Shown here piece by piece: positions 55,606 through 64,000 of a stretch of DNA of 64,000 nucleotides; position 1 is the stretch's first letter; each line of letters starts with the position of its first letter. This DNA is from Chitinimonas prasina (GTDB lineage: Bacteria; Pseudomonadota; Gammaproteobacteria; Burkholderiales; Chitinimonadaceae). The stretch spans positions 248,001 through 312,000 of the forward strand of contig NZ_BSOG01000004.1 of the NCBI RefSeq assembly GCF_030160395.1. Direction: 5' to 3'. A program made the position numbers and the translations under genes. Under the pieces are notes generated by a model that saw only the letters and a program-made list of their open reading frames with translations, was not told the DNA's origin and searched no databases.

Positions 55606-57033
55606 TCAACGCAGCATGAACTTCAGCAGGCGTTCCACTCTGGGCCCATAGGGCGGGCGCAAGAGCCAGGCACCGTTGAAACGGCTCTGCGCAAATATCG
55701 GCTTCATCTTGGAGAAGGTCTCGAATCCTTCGTGGCCGTGGTAGTGGCCCATGCCAGAGGGGCCGACACCGCCAAACGGTAAATCGTCCTGGCCCACGTG
55801 CATCACGGTTTCATTGACACCCACCCCGCCCGAGATGGTGTTGCTGATCACCTGGCTGATACGCTGGTTGTCGTAATCGAAGTAATACAGCGCCAGCGGC
55901 CGGGGATGCGTGTTGACATAGTCTATGGCCTCATCCAGCGTCTTGTAGGTCAGCACCGGCAGGATGGGGCCGAATATCTCGTCCTGCAGCAGCGTCATCT
56001 GTTCGGTAGTATCGAAAACCAGGGTAGGCGCCAGCTTGCCGGTAGCCGGGTCCACCTCGGCCAGCGGCACCACCCGTGCGCCCTTCTCGGCGGCATCTTT
56101 CAGGTAGCCCTGCAAGCGGTTCAGGTGGCGGCCGTTCACCACGGCGGTGTAGTCGGGATTGCGGCCGGCATCGGGATACCACTTGCCCACCACCTCTCTC
56201 GCCGCAGCCAGGAATGCCTCCTGCTTGCCCTCGGGCAGCAGCACATAGTCCGGCGCCACGCAGGTCTGGCCGGCATTCAGGCATTTGCCATACATCACGC
56301 GCTCGGCAGCAGTCTGGATGGGGAACGACTCATGCACGATGGTCGGCGATTTGCCACCCAGTTCCAGCGTGACCGGCGTCAGGTTGTCGGCAGCGGCACG
56401 CATCACATGCTTGCCCACGCTGGTCGATCCGGTAAACAGCATATGGTCCCAGGCATAGCCCGAGAACACCTGCGCCACCTCGGCACCGCCATTGATGACA
56501 GCCACCTCGTTCTCGTCGAAGTACTGGCCTATCAAACGGCGGAAGGTCTCGCCCAGGCGAGGTGTGAATTCCGAAATCTTGACCACGGCGCGGTTGCCGG
56601 CAGCCAGGGCTGCGGTCAGTGGGCCTACGGCCAGGAACAAGGGGTAGTTCCACGGTACGATGATGCCCACAACGCCCAAGGGCTGGGGCACGACCCGATT
56701 GCTGGCCGGCTTGAACCAAATCGACACACCACGGCGTCGGGGCTTCATCCAGCGCCCTAGCTTGGCCAAGGCATGGTCCACCCCCCCTAGACTGGGGAAT
56801 ATCTCCAGCAGACGGGTCTCATGGGCCGAGCGGTGGCCGAAATCAGCCGAAATGGCAGCGGCGATTTCGTCGCCGTGCGCCTGCAGCACATGGCGCAGCC
56901 GGTTCAGGCGATCCCGCCGCAGCGCTTCTGGCGGATAAGGCATGGCGGCATAGGCCTCGCGCTGGGCTTGGTAGACCTGGCGCAGGTGGGCCAACTCGGC
57001 CTGGGTTTCATGGGGTTCGAATTGAGCTTGCAT
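55606..57033 (-). CDS. calB: Coniferyl-aldehyde-type dehydrogenase
   Basis: The 475-residue aldehyde dehydrogenase has TLELGGKSPTIV (Glu224) and the catalytic Cys258 in AGQTCVAPDYVLL. It has the WNYPLFLAVGPLTAALAAGN cofactor region and the family's shorter C-terminus ending YGPRVERLLKFMLR. The nearest named family is coniferyl aldehyde dehydrogenase, whose members also oxidise fatty aldehydes; the true substrate is open. It is read before the Tat subunit and GMC genes with a GAGGAG ribosome-binding site, so product aldehyde from GMC could pass to it. Confidence 0.88.
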   Translation of the reverse strand: MQAQFEPHETQAELAHLRQVYQAQREAYAAMPYPPEALRRDRLNRLRHVLQAHGDEIAAAISADFGHRSAHETRLLEIFPSLGGVDHALAKLGRWMKPRRRGVSIWFKPASNRVVPQPLGVVGIIVPWNYPLFLAVGPLTAALAAGNRAVVKISEFTPRLGETFRRLIGQYFDENEVAVINGGAEVAQVFSGYAWDHMLFTGSTSVGKHVMRAAADNLTPVTLELGGKSPTIVHESFPIQTAAERVMYGKCLNAGQTCVAPDYVLLPEGKQEAFLAAAREVVGKWYPDAGRNPDYTAVVNGRHLNRLQGYLKDAAEKGARVVPLAEVDPATGKLAPTLVFDTTEQMTLLQDEIFGPILPVLTYKTLDEAIDYVNTHPRPLALYYFDYDNQRISQVISNTISGGVGVNETVMHVGQDDLPFGGVGPSGMGHYHGHEGFETFSKMKPIFAQSRFNGAWLLRPPYGPRVERLLKFMLR

Positions 57034-57488
57034 ATTGTTGTCTCCTCATCGGAGGCCCGGAGTAATACGGAGCCCCCACTTCAGCGCTTTGCCCGGCAAT
57101 ACCGGACGCTAATCCTCTGCATCAAGTCCACGCTGTATCGCTGATACCTCCAGCCCTCGTCGCATCAAGCGCGCCGATGGGTGGCAGCTCTACCGTCAAT
57201 GCCGGCCAGCAGACCAAGCGCCTTTGCTACGCTCGGCAGCAATTTTAGAGCAAACGCTTGATCAGCCGTTCCCCCTTCATCAGCAGGCGGGCGAAAAGCC
57301 GACAATAGGCACTGCAGCCCGCGCCAGTGCTCACCAGTGCCGTATCGCTGCTGCAACAGCCACGACCCTCAGCCGGGCAGATTACGCAATTTTGCGTATT
57401 CAAGCCGCGCAGCCCGCTCCCTATAGTTCGTCCCATACCGCAGGCGCCATGGGTGCCGTGCACTCAACTCAATCAAGAGGACGAAATC
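57034..57488. other. 455-base divergent control region
   Basis: This gap separates calB from the reductase-like gene. It holds an inverted repeat (57383-57398), a candidate promoter for the rightward gene (TTCAAG, 17 bases, TATAGT) and a small palindrome GTATCGCTGATAC (57135-57147) that may serve calB. No gene is visible in it. Confidence 0.6.
57383..57427 (+). promoter_or_regulatory. Candidate operator and promoter before the reductase-like gene
   Basis: The inverted repeat TACGCAA-TT-TTGCGTA (57383-57398) ends where the -35-like TTCAAG (57399-57404) starts. TATAGT follows after 17 bases (57422-57427). This spacing is what an activator or repressor site next to the -35 would give. The regulator is unknown. 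Confidence 0.5.
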
Positions 57489-58673
57489 ATGCTGAGCGAT
57501 CTCTGGCGCGTCATGGTGGCTTTATGCGATTACCGCGCCTGGTGGCGCAAACTCACCGGTCGCCCCCTGGTCGACGTGGTGTTCATCACCCATCTACGAG
57601 ACGAAGCCGAGCGTGAACGGTTCTTCGGCCATCGTGTGCCCGTACTGGGCCACGCCAACGGCCCTCGCATCTACCAGAACGGCGTGGCGGGGCGCGTGCG
57701 CGGCATCTACAGCACGGCAGCCGAGATGCTGACCAAGGAAGGCCGCCGGTTAGCACGGGCACAATGTATCTCCGCCTGCGAGTGGGCAGAATACAATGGC
57801 GCCAAGGTAGTTTTGCTGGCGGCATCCACCAAACGTCTGTTTGGCCGGGATGGCGCGATACTGAAAGAGCGCTTCCCCAATCTGCTGTTTACCATCGGCG
57901 ACAACGGCACAGCGCAGATGCTGTGGGTGGATGTGGAGCGGGCCTTACGCAATGCCAAACTGGACCAGCGCAATGCCCGTATTCTGCTGATAGACCCTTA
58001 CGGCCCCCAAGGCGCCTGCATGGCCCGACGGCTGCTGCAAGCCGGTTACCGCGTGGTGGCCTGGTGCAGCAACGACACCACGCTGGCCGACATTCATGCC
58101 GAGACCGGCATGGAAATCACCTCACGTATAGAAGATGCCGGGCAGGTAGACGCCGTGGTCAGCTGCACCCACAGTGTCTCGGCCAGACTGGGTGTCTATG
58201 ATATTACCCGCCTGCGCCACAGCCACCGCAAGTTGCTGGTCATCGATGCGGCGGAGCCCGCCAGCCTGGATATCGATGCCTATGCCATCTGCCTTGAAGA
58301 AGTGGTACGCCAGGATGCCGGCAAGGCCTACTCCAGCCAATTGCACTATGTCCTGGGCGGCTGGTCCCGGCGCCTGCTGATGTTGAGCCGTGGCGTGGTG
58401 TTCGGCGGCTACGCCGAAGCCCTGGCCCTGTACCAAGCCATCCATCAACTGGGGCAACACGAGCTGGCACAGATGGATTGGTTTGAGTTGGATTGCCCCC
58501 GCATCATCCAGATAGGCACCGTGCTCACCTATGCCGGCTTCGCGCCACCAACACCCGCTTGCTTCGGCAAGCGGGTAGACGATTTCGACCTGGCCTACGC
58601 CAACCGGCCCATGACCGCCTTCACACCCATGAGCGGCAACACCCTGCCCATGATGGCATCAGTAAGGAATTAG
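57489..58673 (+). CDS. Rossmann-fold protein resembling acyl-ACP reductase
   Basis: The 394-residue product follows the cyanobacterial aldehyde-forming acyl-ACP reductase in outline: VVFITHLRDEAERERF at the start, a helical lobe, a nucleotide strand (ARILLIDPYGPQGACMA, residues 163-179) and FGGYAEAL (305-312). In the cyanobacterial enzyme the last motif holds the catalytic Cys, here Gly307, and the first glycine of GxxGxxG is Asp. A predicted amino-acid dehydrogenase-like or different activity is likely. It is divergent from an aldehyde-dehydrogenase operon. The 3' end overlaps the convergent kinase by 15 bases. Confidence 0.65.
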   Translation: MLSDLWRVMVALCDYRAWWRKLTGRPLVDVVFITHLRDEAERERFFGHRVPVLGHANGPRIYQNGVAGRVRGIYSTAAEMLTKEGRRLARAQCISACEWAEYNGAKVVLLAASTKRLFGRDGAILKERFPNLLFTIGDNGTAQMLWVDVERALRNAKLDQRNARILLIDPYGPQGACMARRLLQAGYRVVAWCSNDTTLADIHAETGMEITSRIEDAGQVDAVVSCTHSVSARLGVYDITRLRHSHRKLLVIDAAEPASLDIDAYAICLEEVVRQDAGKAYSSQLHYVLGGWSRRLLMLSRGVVFGGYAEALALYQAIHQLGQHELAQMDWFELDCPRIIQIGTVLTYAGFAPPTPACFGKRVDDFDLAYANRPMTAFTPMSGNTLPMMASVRN

Positions 58674-60554
58674 CACGCCAAATACACTACCCCGACCACG
58701 TACCGACCGTATGCTCAGCTGGTATCCCGACTGCTCACACAGGGCCTGCACGATATGCAGGCCCAAGCCGTGCCCCTGGCGTTCGGCCGCCAAGGTACCA
58801 GTCTGCTCAAACGGTGCCAGCAATTGCTTCTGCAAGCTGGTATCAAAACCCGGCCCTGTATCGAGCACCTGTATCTCCAGCCCCAGGGGGCGGCGTCGTA
58901 CCCCAAGCAAGATCTCGCCTCGCTCGGTGTAGCGCACGGCATTGCCGACCAGATTATCCAGTATGCGTGTCAGCACCAGGCCAGAACCGGCAATGGTGGC
59001 GCTGCTGGGGAAGTAGCGCAGGTACAGTCCCTTGCGCTCGGCCGCATGCTGGTGGCGGGTGTGCGCCTGCACCAGCAGGTCTTCCAGGTTCAATCCTTGC
59101 TGCCGGCTGGCGAAACCCGCCTTGGATTCTGCCATCAGCGACTGCAGCAGCGATTCGGTGTAGTCGAGCGCCTTGTCGATATGCTGGGTAGCAGCCTCAT
59201 TACCCGCCTGCGCGCGCAATGCTGCCAAGGCAAAGCGGATCGATGACAGCGGTTGCGAGAGATCATGCCCCGCCGCCGCCAGTTGCAGCTGCTGTTGCTG
59301 GGCAGCCTGTAGCGCCAGGTGCTTGTCGGCCTCGGCACGGGCCAGTTGCTCCGCCTCCTCCAGCCTGTGCCGCAGCGCAGCCTCATGCCTTTGGCTCAGG
59401 CTATGCAACTGCTGCCCCAGCGCCAGGGCAAACAGTACTGCCTCCAGCAGATAGCCCAATTTGGGGTAAACGAAGACGTTTACCCCCGGCCAACTCCATA
59501 CCCCAGATACACCAAAGCTGAACAGGACGTTCATGAACACGGCCAAGCTGATGGCGCCAGCCAGGAAATGCCCCGCTGCCGGTAGTTGCCTGCGCCATAC
59601 CTGCACGCCCACCCAGACCGGCAAGGGCATGAACAGCAATGAGACCAGCAGCAGGGGCCACGCCAGGTCTGCCCCCAGGAAGGCGCCCAACCCCAAGAGC
59701 AGCAGCACTGCATAGGCCTGATAGCCACGGTACAGTGTGGGGAAGCTCAGGTTGAGCTTGAACAGGCTGGTGGTGAACAGGATATGCGTGAGATGTACCG
59801 CCACCACCAGCACGGCAGGTGCGTACTGATTCCATTGCCCAGCCCCTGGCCAGAGCAACGCAAAGTTGTAACCCTCGATCTGTAGCAGGAACAGCACCAC
59901 AAACAGCAGCATCAGGGCGTAGTAGCGATACGCCTCCCGCCGCAAGGCACGGTACTGCAGCAATGCAAACCCCAGCAATGCGAGCAGCACGCCCACCAGC
60001 ACACCATTGAAAAGATTGCCCAAGCCCAGAGTCTGGGCGAACTCGGCTGGCTCCTGCAATGCCAGTTGCAAGGGAGTATCGCCATGGATGCGATAATGCA
60101 GATACAGCGTTGCCGCTTCACCGGCCGCCAGGCTGACCGGCACCGCCAGCATGCGCGAGGGCACACTGCGATCGCTAAATCGACTATCAGGCCGCAAGCT
60201 GACCAGTTGCTCCGTCTGCCCTCGGCTGATCTGATATGCCTCCAACCGCTGGATGTCGGGCACACCCAGGTTCAGCAACCATCGCCTCGGCTGGCTGCTG
60301 TTATTGTGCAGTGCCAGCCGAAGCCAGCGTCCACCTGGGCTGAGATCGGGCTTGCGCTCGATCAGCGGGCTAAACCGTGCTCCAGGCGACATGGCTTCCG
60401 CCAGCGTCGCCGCCGGTACCTCGCCCACGTAGAATACCGTCTGCCGCCGCAATTGCTCGGCAGTGGGCAGTGGGTGCAAGGGCAAGGGTGTGGCACCCAG
60501 CGCCACCTGGCAGGTCATCAACATCAGCAGGCAGCAATAGAGGAGTCGGGGCAT
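58659..60554 (-). CDS. 7TMR-DISM sensor histidine kinase
   Basis: The 631-residue product has a signal peptide and an extracellular DISMED2 sensor (about 25-160), seven membrane helices (about 175-385), a coiled linker and a kinase. The phospho-acceptor is His430 in AAGHDLSQPLSSIR. The ATPase boxes are NLVGNAVRYTERG, DTGPGF and GHGLGLHIV. Such sensors often bind carbohydrates. It is divergent from, and probably paired with, the LuxR-type regulator at 60,610. Confidence 0.93.
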   Translation of the reverse strand: MPRLLYCCLLMLMTCQVALGATPLPLHPLPTAEQLRRQTVFYVGEVPAATLAEAMSPGARFSPLIERKPDLSPGGRWLRLALHNNSSQPRRWLLNLGVPDIQRLEAYQISRGQTEQLVSLRPDSRFSDRSVPSRMLAVPVSLAAGEAATLYLHYRIHGDTPLQLALQEPAEFAQTLGLGNLFNGVLVGVLLALLGFALLQYRALRREAYRYYALMLLFVVLFLLQIEGYNFALLWPGAGQWNQYAPAVLVVAVHLTHILFTTSLFKLNLSFPTLYRGYQAYAVLLLLGLGAFLGADLAWPLLLVSLLFMPLPVWVGVQVWRRQLPAAGHFLAGAISLAVFMNVLFSFGVSGVWSWPGVNVFVYPKLGYLLEAVLFALALGQQLHSLSQRHEAALRHRLEEAEQLARAEADKHLALQAAQQQQLQLAAAGHDLSQPLSSIRFALAALRAQAGNEAATQHIDKALDYTESLLQSLMAESKAGFASRQQGLNLEDLLVQAHTRHQHAAERKGLYLRYFPSSATIAGSGLVLTRILDNLVGNAVRYTERGEILLGVRRRPLGLEIQVLDTGPGFDTSLQKQLLAPFEQTGTLAAERQGHGLGLHIVQALCEQSGYQLSIRSVRGRGSVFGVLIPY

Positions 60555-60609
60555 GAAGCATCACGTTAGCGGGAACAAGGCCAACCCTGGCCGGCAAGGA
60601 GACTGAGCA

Positions 60610-61209
60610 ATGCGGCTTATTCTAGCGGACGACCATGTCATTTTCCGCGATGGCCTCAAGCTCCTGCTGTCACAAACAGCCGATTTTCAGGTGGTGGCCG
60701 AAGCCGGCGAGGCCAGCGTACTCAACGAGCTGGTTAGGCAGCATCAGCCCGACCTTCTGGTGATGGACTATCACATGCCCGGCAATGATGCTGGTGCAGT
60801 CCTGGCCTATCTGAAACAGCGCTACCCCGCGCTCAGGATAGTCATGCTGACAGCCGCCCAATCAGGCACCTTGTTCAAGCAACTGGTGGACGCCGGTGCC
60901 GATGGCGTACTACTGAAGGAAGGCTCCGCCGAGGAACTGCTCACCGCCCTGCGCCGCATCGCCCGGGGTGAGCAGGTGCTGGCTGCCCTGGTGCGCGAGA
61001 AAATGCAGGCCGCCGATATCCAGCTGACGGCACGCGAGTTCCAGGTATTGGAGATGCTCTGCAGCGGCCACTCCAGCACCCGTATCGCCGAACGCTTCTC
61101 GCTATCGTCCCGCACGGTCGACAAGCACCGCGAAAACATCATGCGCAAGCTGGAGGTCAACAGCACCACCCAGTTGCTCAACAAAGTGACGGAACTGAAA
61201 TTGCTCTGA
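60610..61209 (+). CDS. LuxR-family (NarL-type) response regulator
   Basis: The 199-residue product has a receiver with Asp53 (LLVMDYHMPG) and a C-terminal LuxR helix-turn-helix (LTAREFQVLEMLCSGHSSTRIAE, SSRTVDKHRENIMRKL). It is the likely partner of the divergent 7TMR-DISM kinase, 55 bases away, and the shared gap would allow autoregulation. Its targets are unknown. Confidence 0.94.
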   Translation: MRLILADDHVIFRDGLKLLLSQTADFQVVAEAGEASVLNELVRQHQPDLLVMDYHMPGNDAGAVLAYLKQRYPALRIVMLTAAQSGTLFKQLVDAGADGVLLKEGSAEELLTALRRIARGEQVLAALVREKMQAADIQLTAREFQVLEMLCSGHSSTRIAERFSLSSRTVDKHRENIMRKLEVNSTTQLLNKVTELKLL

Positions 61210-61285
61210 CCCCCAGGTCAGTAAAGATGGCGCTCCTGCCCCATAGGCGCGAAAATACCGCGCTACCACTTGGCTTCACACATTC

Positions 61286-62467
61286 ATGCTGATCGATTTC
61301 TTCTACCAACTGCGCGACGCCAAGCTACCCGTCTCGGTCAAGGAATTCCTGACTTTGCTCGAGGCGCTGGACGCCCGCGTGGTCAACGGCAGTCTGGAAG
61401 ACTTCTACTTTGTCTCCCGCGCCACCCTGATCAAGGACGAGAAGTATTTCGACCGCTATGACCAGGTATTCGGCCGCTACTTCCAGGGGGTAGAAACCCT
61501 GCTGGAAAAGCTGGAAACCGATATTCCGGAAGACTGGCTCACCAAATTGCTGGAGAAACAGCTGAGCGAGGAGGAAAAGAACCAGCTCAAAGGCATGGGT
61601 TGGGACAAGCTGATGGAAACACTGAAGCAGCGCCTGGCCGAGCAGAAAGAGCGCCATCAAGGCGGCAACAAGTGGATAGGCACGGGCGGCACCAGCCCCT
61701 TCGGCGCCTATGGCTACAACCCGGAAGGCATACGTATAGGCCAGGATGGCTCACGCCATCGGCGCGCAGTCAAGGTATGGGATGAGCGGGAATTCAAGGA
61801 TTTTGACGACAGTCAGGAGTTGGGCACCCGCAATTTCAAGGTGGCCCTGCGTCGCCTGCGCCAGTTCGCCCGCGATGCCGAGGCCAATATACTGGACATA
61901 GACGCCACCGTGCGCGCCACCTCCGACAATGCCGGTTGGCTCAAGCTGCAGTTCCGCCACGAGCGGCACAATGCCGTCAAGGTACTGCTGTTTCTGGATG
62001 TAGGCGGCTCCATGGACGACCACATCCAGGTATGCGAAACGCTCTTCTCGGCCGCCCGCGCCGAATTCAAGCACCTGGAGCAGGTTTACTTCCACAACTT
62101 CATCTACGAATCGGTCTGGCGTGACAACAAGCGCCGCCACAGCGAGCACCAAGCCACCTTCGACCTGCTGCACACCTATCCCGCCGATTACAAACTGATC
62201 TTCGTGGGCGATGCCACCATGAGCCCCTACGAGATCGAGTATCCAGGCGGCTCGGTGGAGCACATGAACGAAGAACCCGGGCGGGTCTGGCTGCAGCGCC
62301 TGCTGGATCGCTATCCTTCTGCCGTCTGGCTCAACCCGGTAGACGAGCGCTACTGGGAGTTCACAGAAAGCGTACGTATGACTCAAAAGCTGATGGGAGG
62401 GCGCATGTACCCGCTCACCCCCGCAGGGCTGGAAACAGCCATGCGCAAACTGCAGTCCGGCAGTTAA
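61286..62467 (+). CDS. VWA-domain protein (CoxE-like)
   Basis: The 393-residue product has an N-terminal domain beginning MLIDFFYQLRDAKLPVSVKEF and a von Willebrand A domain with FLDVGGSMDDH near residue 235. This is the metal-site motif with Gly in place of the first Ser, as I recall for this family. Partners are usually MoxR AAA+ ATPases that remodel or activate protein complexes; no MoxR gene is adjacent. It is 77 bases after the response regulator. Confidence 0.85.
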   Translation: MLIDFFYQLRDAKLPVSVKEFLTLLEALDARVVNGSLEDFYFVSRATLIKDEKYFDRYDQVFGRYFQGVETLLEKLETDIPEDWLTKLLEKQLSEEEKNQLKGMGWDKLMETLKQRLAEQKERHQGGNKWIGTGGTSPFGAYGYNPEGIRIGQDGSRHRRAVKVWDEREFKDFDDSQELGTRNFKVALRRLRQFARDAEANILDIDATVRATSDNAGWLKLQFRHERHNAVKVLLFLDVGGSMDDHIQVCETLFSAARAEFKHLEQVYFHNFIYESVWRDNKRRHSEHQATFDLLHTYPADYKLIFVGDATMSPYEIEYPGGSVEHMNEEPGRVWLQRLLDRYPSAVWLNPVDERYWEFTESVRMTQKLMGGRMYPLTPAGLETAMRKLQSGS

Positions 62468-62475
62468 GTACCTGA

Positions 62476-63312
62476 TCAAAGGCCTTGCATCGCAGCACTG
62501 CTGTCGGCCTCCCGCCGCCACTGCCCGGGCGGCATACCAAAGCGCTGGCTGAATCGGCGGGTAAATGCAGGCTGGTCTCCATAGCCCAAGCGCTGGCCAA
62601 TCTCCGCCAGCGGCAGTCCCTGCCGGGCAAGCAGGCCAACCGCCGCATCCAGCTTCAGCCGGTTATGGTACTGGTGCGGCGTATCGCCAAACGCTTCGCA
62701 GAACAGGTCGTGAAAACGCCGAACGCCCCAGCCAAAATGGGCCGCCAGTTCAGCAGTGGCAATCGGATGCTCCAATCGCCGACGCAGATAGGCATCGATC
62801 TGTGCTACCGGAAAGCCACAGCCCTCTCCGACATCCCCGCCCAGGCTCTGCGATACGGCACCAGCCAAGCCAACTGCCAATTGCCAGTCGTACTGACGCT
62901 GCCGTAGTGCGGGACCGTGCGGCAGCTTGTCCAGCCAGCCCCGCAAAGCCGGTGTGATGGCAAAGGCGCGGGGCCGCCTGAATAGCGCAGCAGGCACCGC
63001 CACCGAGGCCACTGGCATATCCACCACCAACTGGCAGTTATCGCCCTGGCCAGCAAACTCATGCCGGCAATCCGCTGGCACGATCACTCCATGCAGCACG
63101 CTGGCCAGAAACTGCCGTCCGTGCATTTCCAGCGCAGCGCTGCCACGCAAGCCCAGCAGCAACTGGCAGTAATCATGCCTATGTCCATCTGCCTCCTGGG
63201 CATAAACACGCCGCTCCACCAGCGGGTCGATTGCATTGGTTAGCAGCGGTTGCAAGTCCTTCATCCCCATGGTTGCACAGCAGTACGCCAAAGCTGAGCG
63301 TAGCCACTCCAT
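62476..63312 (-). CDS. AraC-family transcription regulator
   Basis: The product has an N-terminal cupin-like ligand region (HRHDYCQLLLGLRGSAALEMHG) and two C-terminal helix-turn-helix units (ATAELAAHFGWGVRRFHDLF and LAEIGQRLGYGDQPAFTRRFS, about residues 190-275). Three starts are possible (63312, 63273 and 63267); I give 63312, 278 residues, and a TTG further out is less likely. It converges on the VWA gene with an eight-base gap. Its target is unknown. Confidence 0.88.
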   Translation of the reverse strand: MEWLRSALAYCCATMGMKDLQPLLTNAIDPLVERRVYAQEADGHRHDYCQLLLGLRGSAALEMHGRQFLASVLHGVIVPADCRHEFAGQGDNCQLVVDMPVASVAVPAALFRRPRAFAITPALRGWLDKLPHGPALRQRQYDWQLAVGLAGAVSQSLGGDVGEGCGFPVAQIDAYLRRRLEHPIATAELAAHFGWGVRRFHDLFCEAFGDTPHQYHNRLKLDAAVGLLARQGLPLAEIGQRLGYGDQPAFTRRFSQRFGMPPGQWRREADSSAAMQGL

Positions 63313-63400
63313 CGCAGCAGTGTAAGTGGGTTCCCCAAGCCTGGGTAGACCAAGGGCCAAGCAGTAGCCTGGCCCAGGTAATGTGCAGCCGGCCGGTTGG

Positions 63401-64000
63401 TCAGGATGACGACAGCAGATGACTCAGAGCGCGCTCCAGTCCAGCATCGGTCGATGTTCGCATGCTATCGGGGTGGAATGGGACTGCAATGTCGACCGGC
63501 ACACCTTTACCTTCCAGCCACTCCCCATTGGGCGTCAGGTAAAACTCATTGGACAGCGAAAAAAAGATGTCGCTCGTTAGCCGCTTGCTGAGCGTGTTTG
63601 AAAAAGCACCGCCGCTGGCCTCGCCTATCAACGTGGTGTTAGGCCTGTTGCGCAGGGTCATCGCCAGCACTTCGGCGGCACTGAAGGTACTGTTGCTGGT
63701 CAACACCGCCACCGGCCCACCATACTGCTTCAGCCCACCCGGCTCGATATACACCCGCTGCAGGGGCGTCCGCCCATCTCCCAGTCGCGCCTGCTTGGAA
63801 TAGGCATGCCACCGCTCAAGGGCAAAGCGGCTGGCGATAACCAATGCGTTGTCGTCATGGCCTCCCTGATTGAAACGCAGGTCAAGCACCACACCGCGAG
63901 CCTGCAGGCTATCGGCAACAAACTCATCCATGGCGGCCTTCAGCACCTGCAAATCATCACCCAGTTCTTCGGTACCTCCGAAGCCGAAGGTGCTACGTAC
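63401..64000 (-). CDS. S41-family peptidase, 5' part beyond the window
   Basis: The frame is open to the window edge, so only the C-terminal 199 codons are seen. They show the tail-specific protease fold: VVLDLRFNQGGHDDNALVIA, the nucleophile serine in TSNSTFSAAEVLAMTLR, and VGVPVDIAVPFHPD-like features (as KGVPVDIAVPF). No signal peptide can be judged because the start is missing. It lies 88 bases upstream of the AraC gene on the same strand. Confidence 0.85.
   Translation of the reverse strand, partial: VRSTFGFGGTEELGDDLQVLKAAMDEFVADSLQARGVVLDLRFNQGGHDDNALVIASRFALERWHAYSKQARLGDGRTPLQRVYIEPGGLKQYGGPVAVLTSNSTFSAAEVLAMTLRNRPNTTLIGEASGGAFSNTLSKRLTSDIFFSLSNEFYLTPNGEWLEGKGVPVDIAVPFHPDSMRTSTDAGLERALSHLLSSS

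Overview
The window is a stretch of Betaproteobacterial core chromosome. Gene content and order fit the Neisseriales or a close relative; I cannot name the species. The evidence is the rpoE-rseA-rseB-mucD, lepA-lepB-DUF4845-rnc-era-recO-acpS and ndk-rlmN-pilW-rodZ-ispG-hisS-yfgM-bamB-der-hfq-hflX-hflK-hflC-hisZ-purA orders, together with type IV pilus and flagellar genes. I see no insertion sequence, prophage, integrase or CRISPR array.

Layout. (1) 67-10,800, minus strand: the envelope-stress sigma factor operon, a glutaredoxin, then translation, secretion and RNA-processing genes, many with overlapping stop and start codons. Two sigma-E-like promoters are visible, before rpoE and before mucD. 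(2) 10.9-20.4 kb: nadB, ygfX, a SIMPL protein, two small conserved unknowns, a three-PAS hybrid histidine kinase and RNase R with a very long basic tail. (3) 20.36-20.89 kb: two near-identical tRNA-Leu(CAG) units, each with its own promoter and terminator. (4) 21-38 kb, minus strand: pdxJ, then the purA-to-ndk housekeeping series. (5) 38.3-43.3 kb: a SPOR protein, tilS, accA, and fliW divergent from flgM-flgN, with a clear FliA promoter before flgM. (6) 43.3-53.3 kb: smaller units, including a guanidine-II riboswitch with its SMR exporter, two solute-binding proteins without transporters, thyA-folA, a diguanylate cyclase, an ArnD-like protein that has lost its metal-binding histidines, and a CAU tRNA with tRNA-Ile2 features. 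(7) 53.4-58.7 kb, the most accessory-like region: a GMC oxidoreductase, its Tat-exported small partner and a coniferyl-aldehyde-type dehydrogenase, divergent from a Rossmann protein resembling acyl-ACP reductase without the catalytic cysteine. (8) 58.7-64 kb: a 7TMR-DISM histidine kinase divergent from a LuxR-type regulator, a VWA protein, an AraC-family regulator and the C-terminal part of an S41 peptidase cut by the window edge.

How parts work together. RpoE, RseA, RseB and MucD form the periplasmic stress circuit, and BamB, YfgM, LepB and HflKC serve envelope protein traffic. TilS would modify the CAU tRNA at 51.4 kb. FliW and FlgM, transcribed apart from one another, each tie a global regulator (CsrA and FliA) to flagellar assembly. 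Gene calls rest on residues visible in the translations and on remembered family motifs; no database search was possible.
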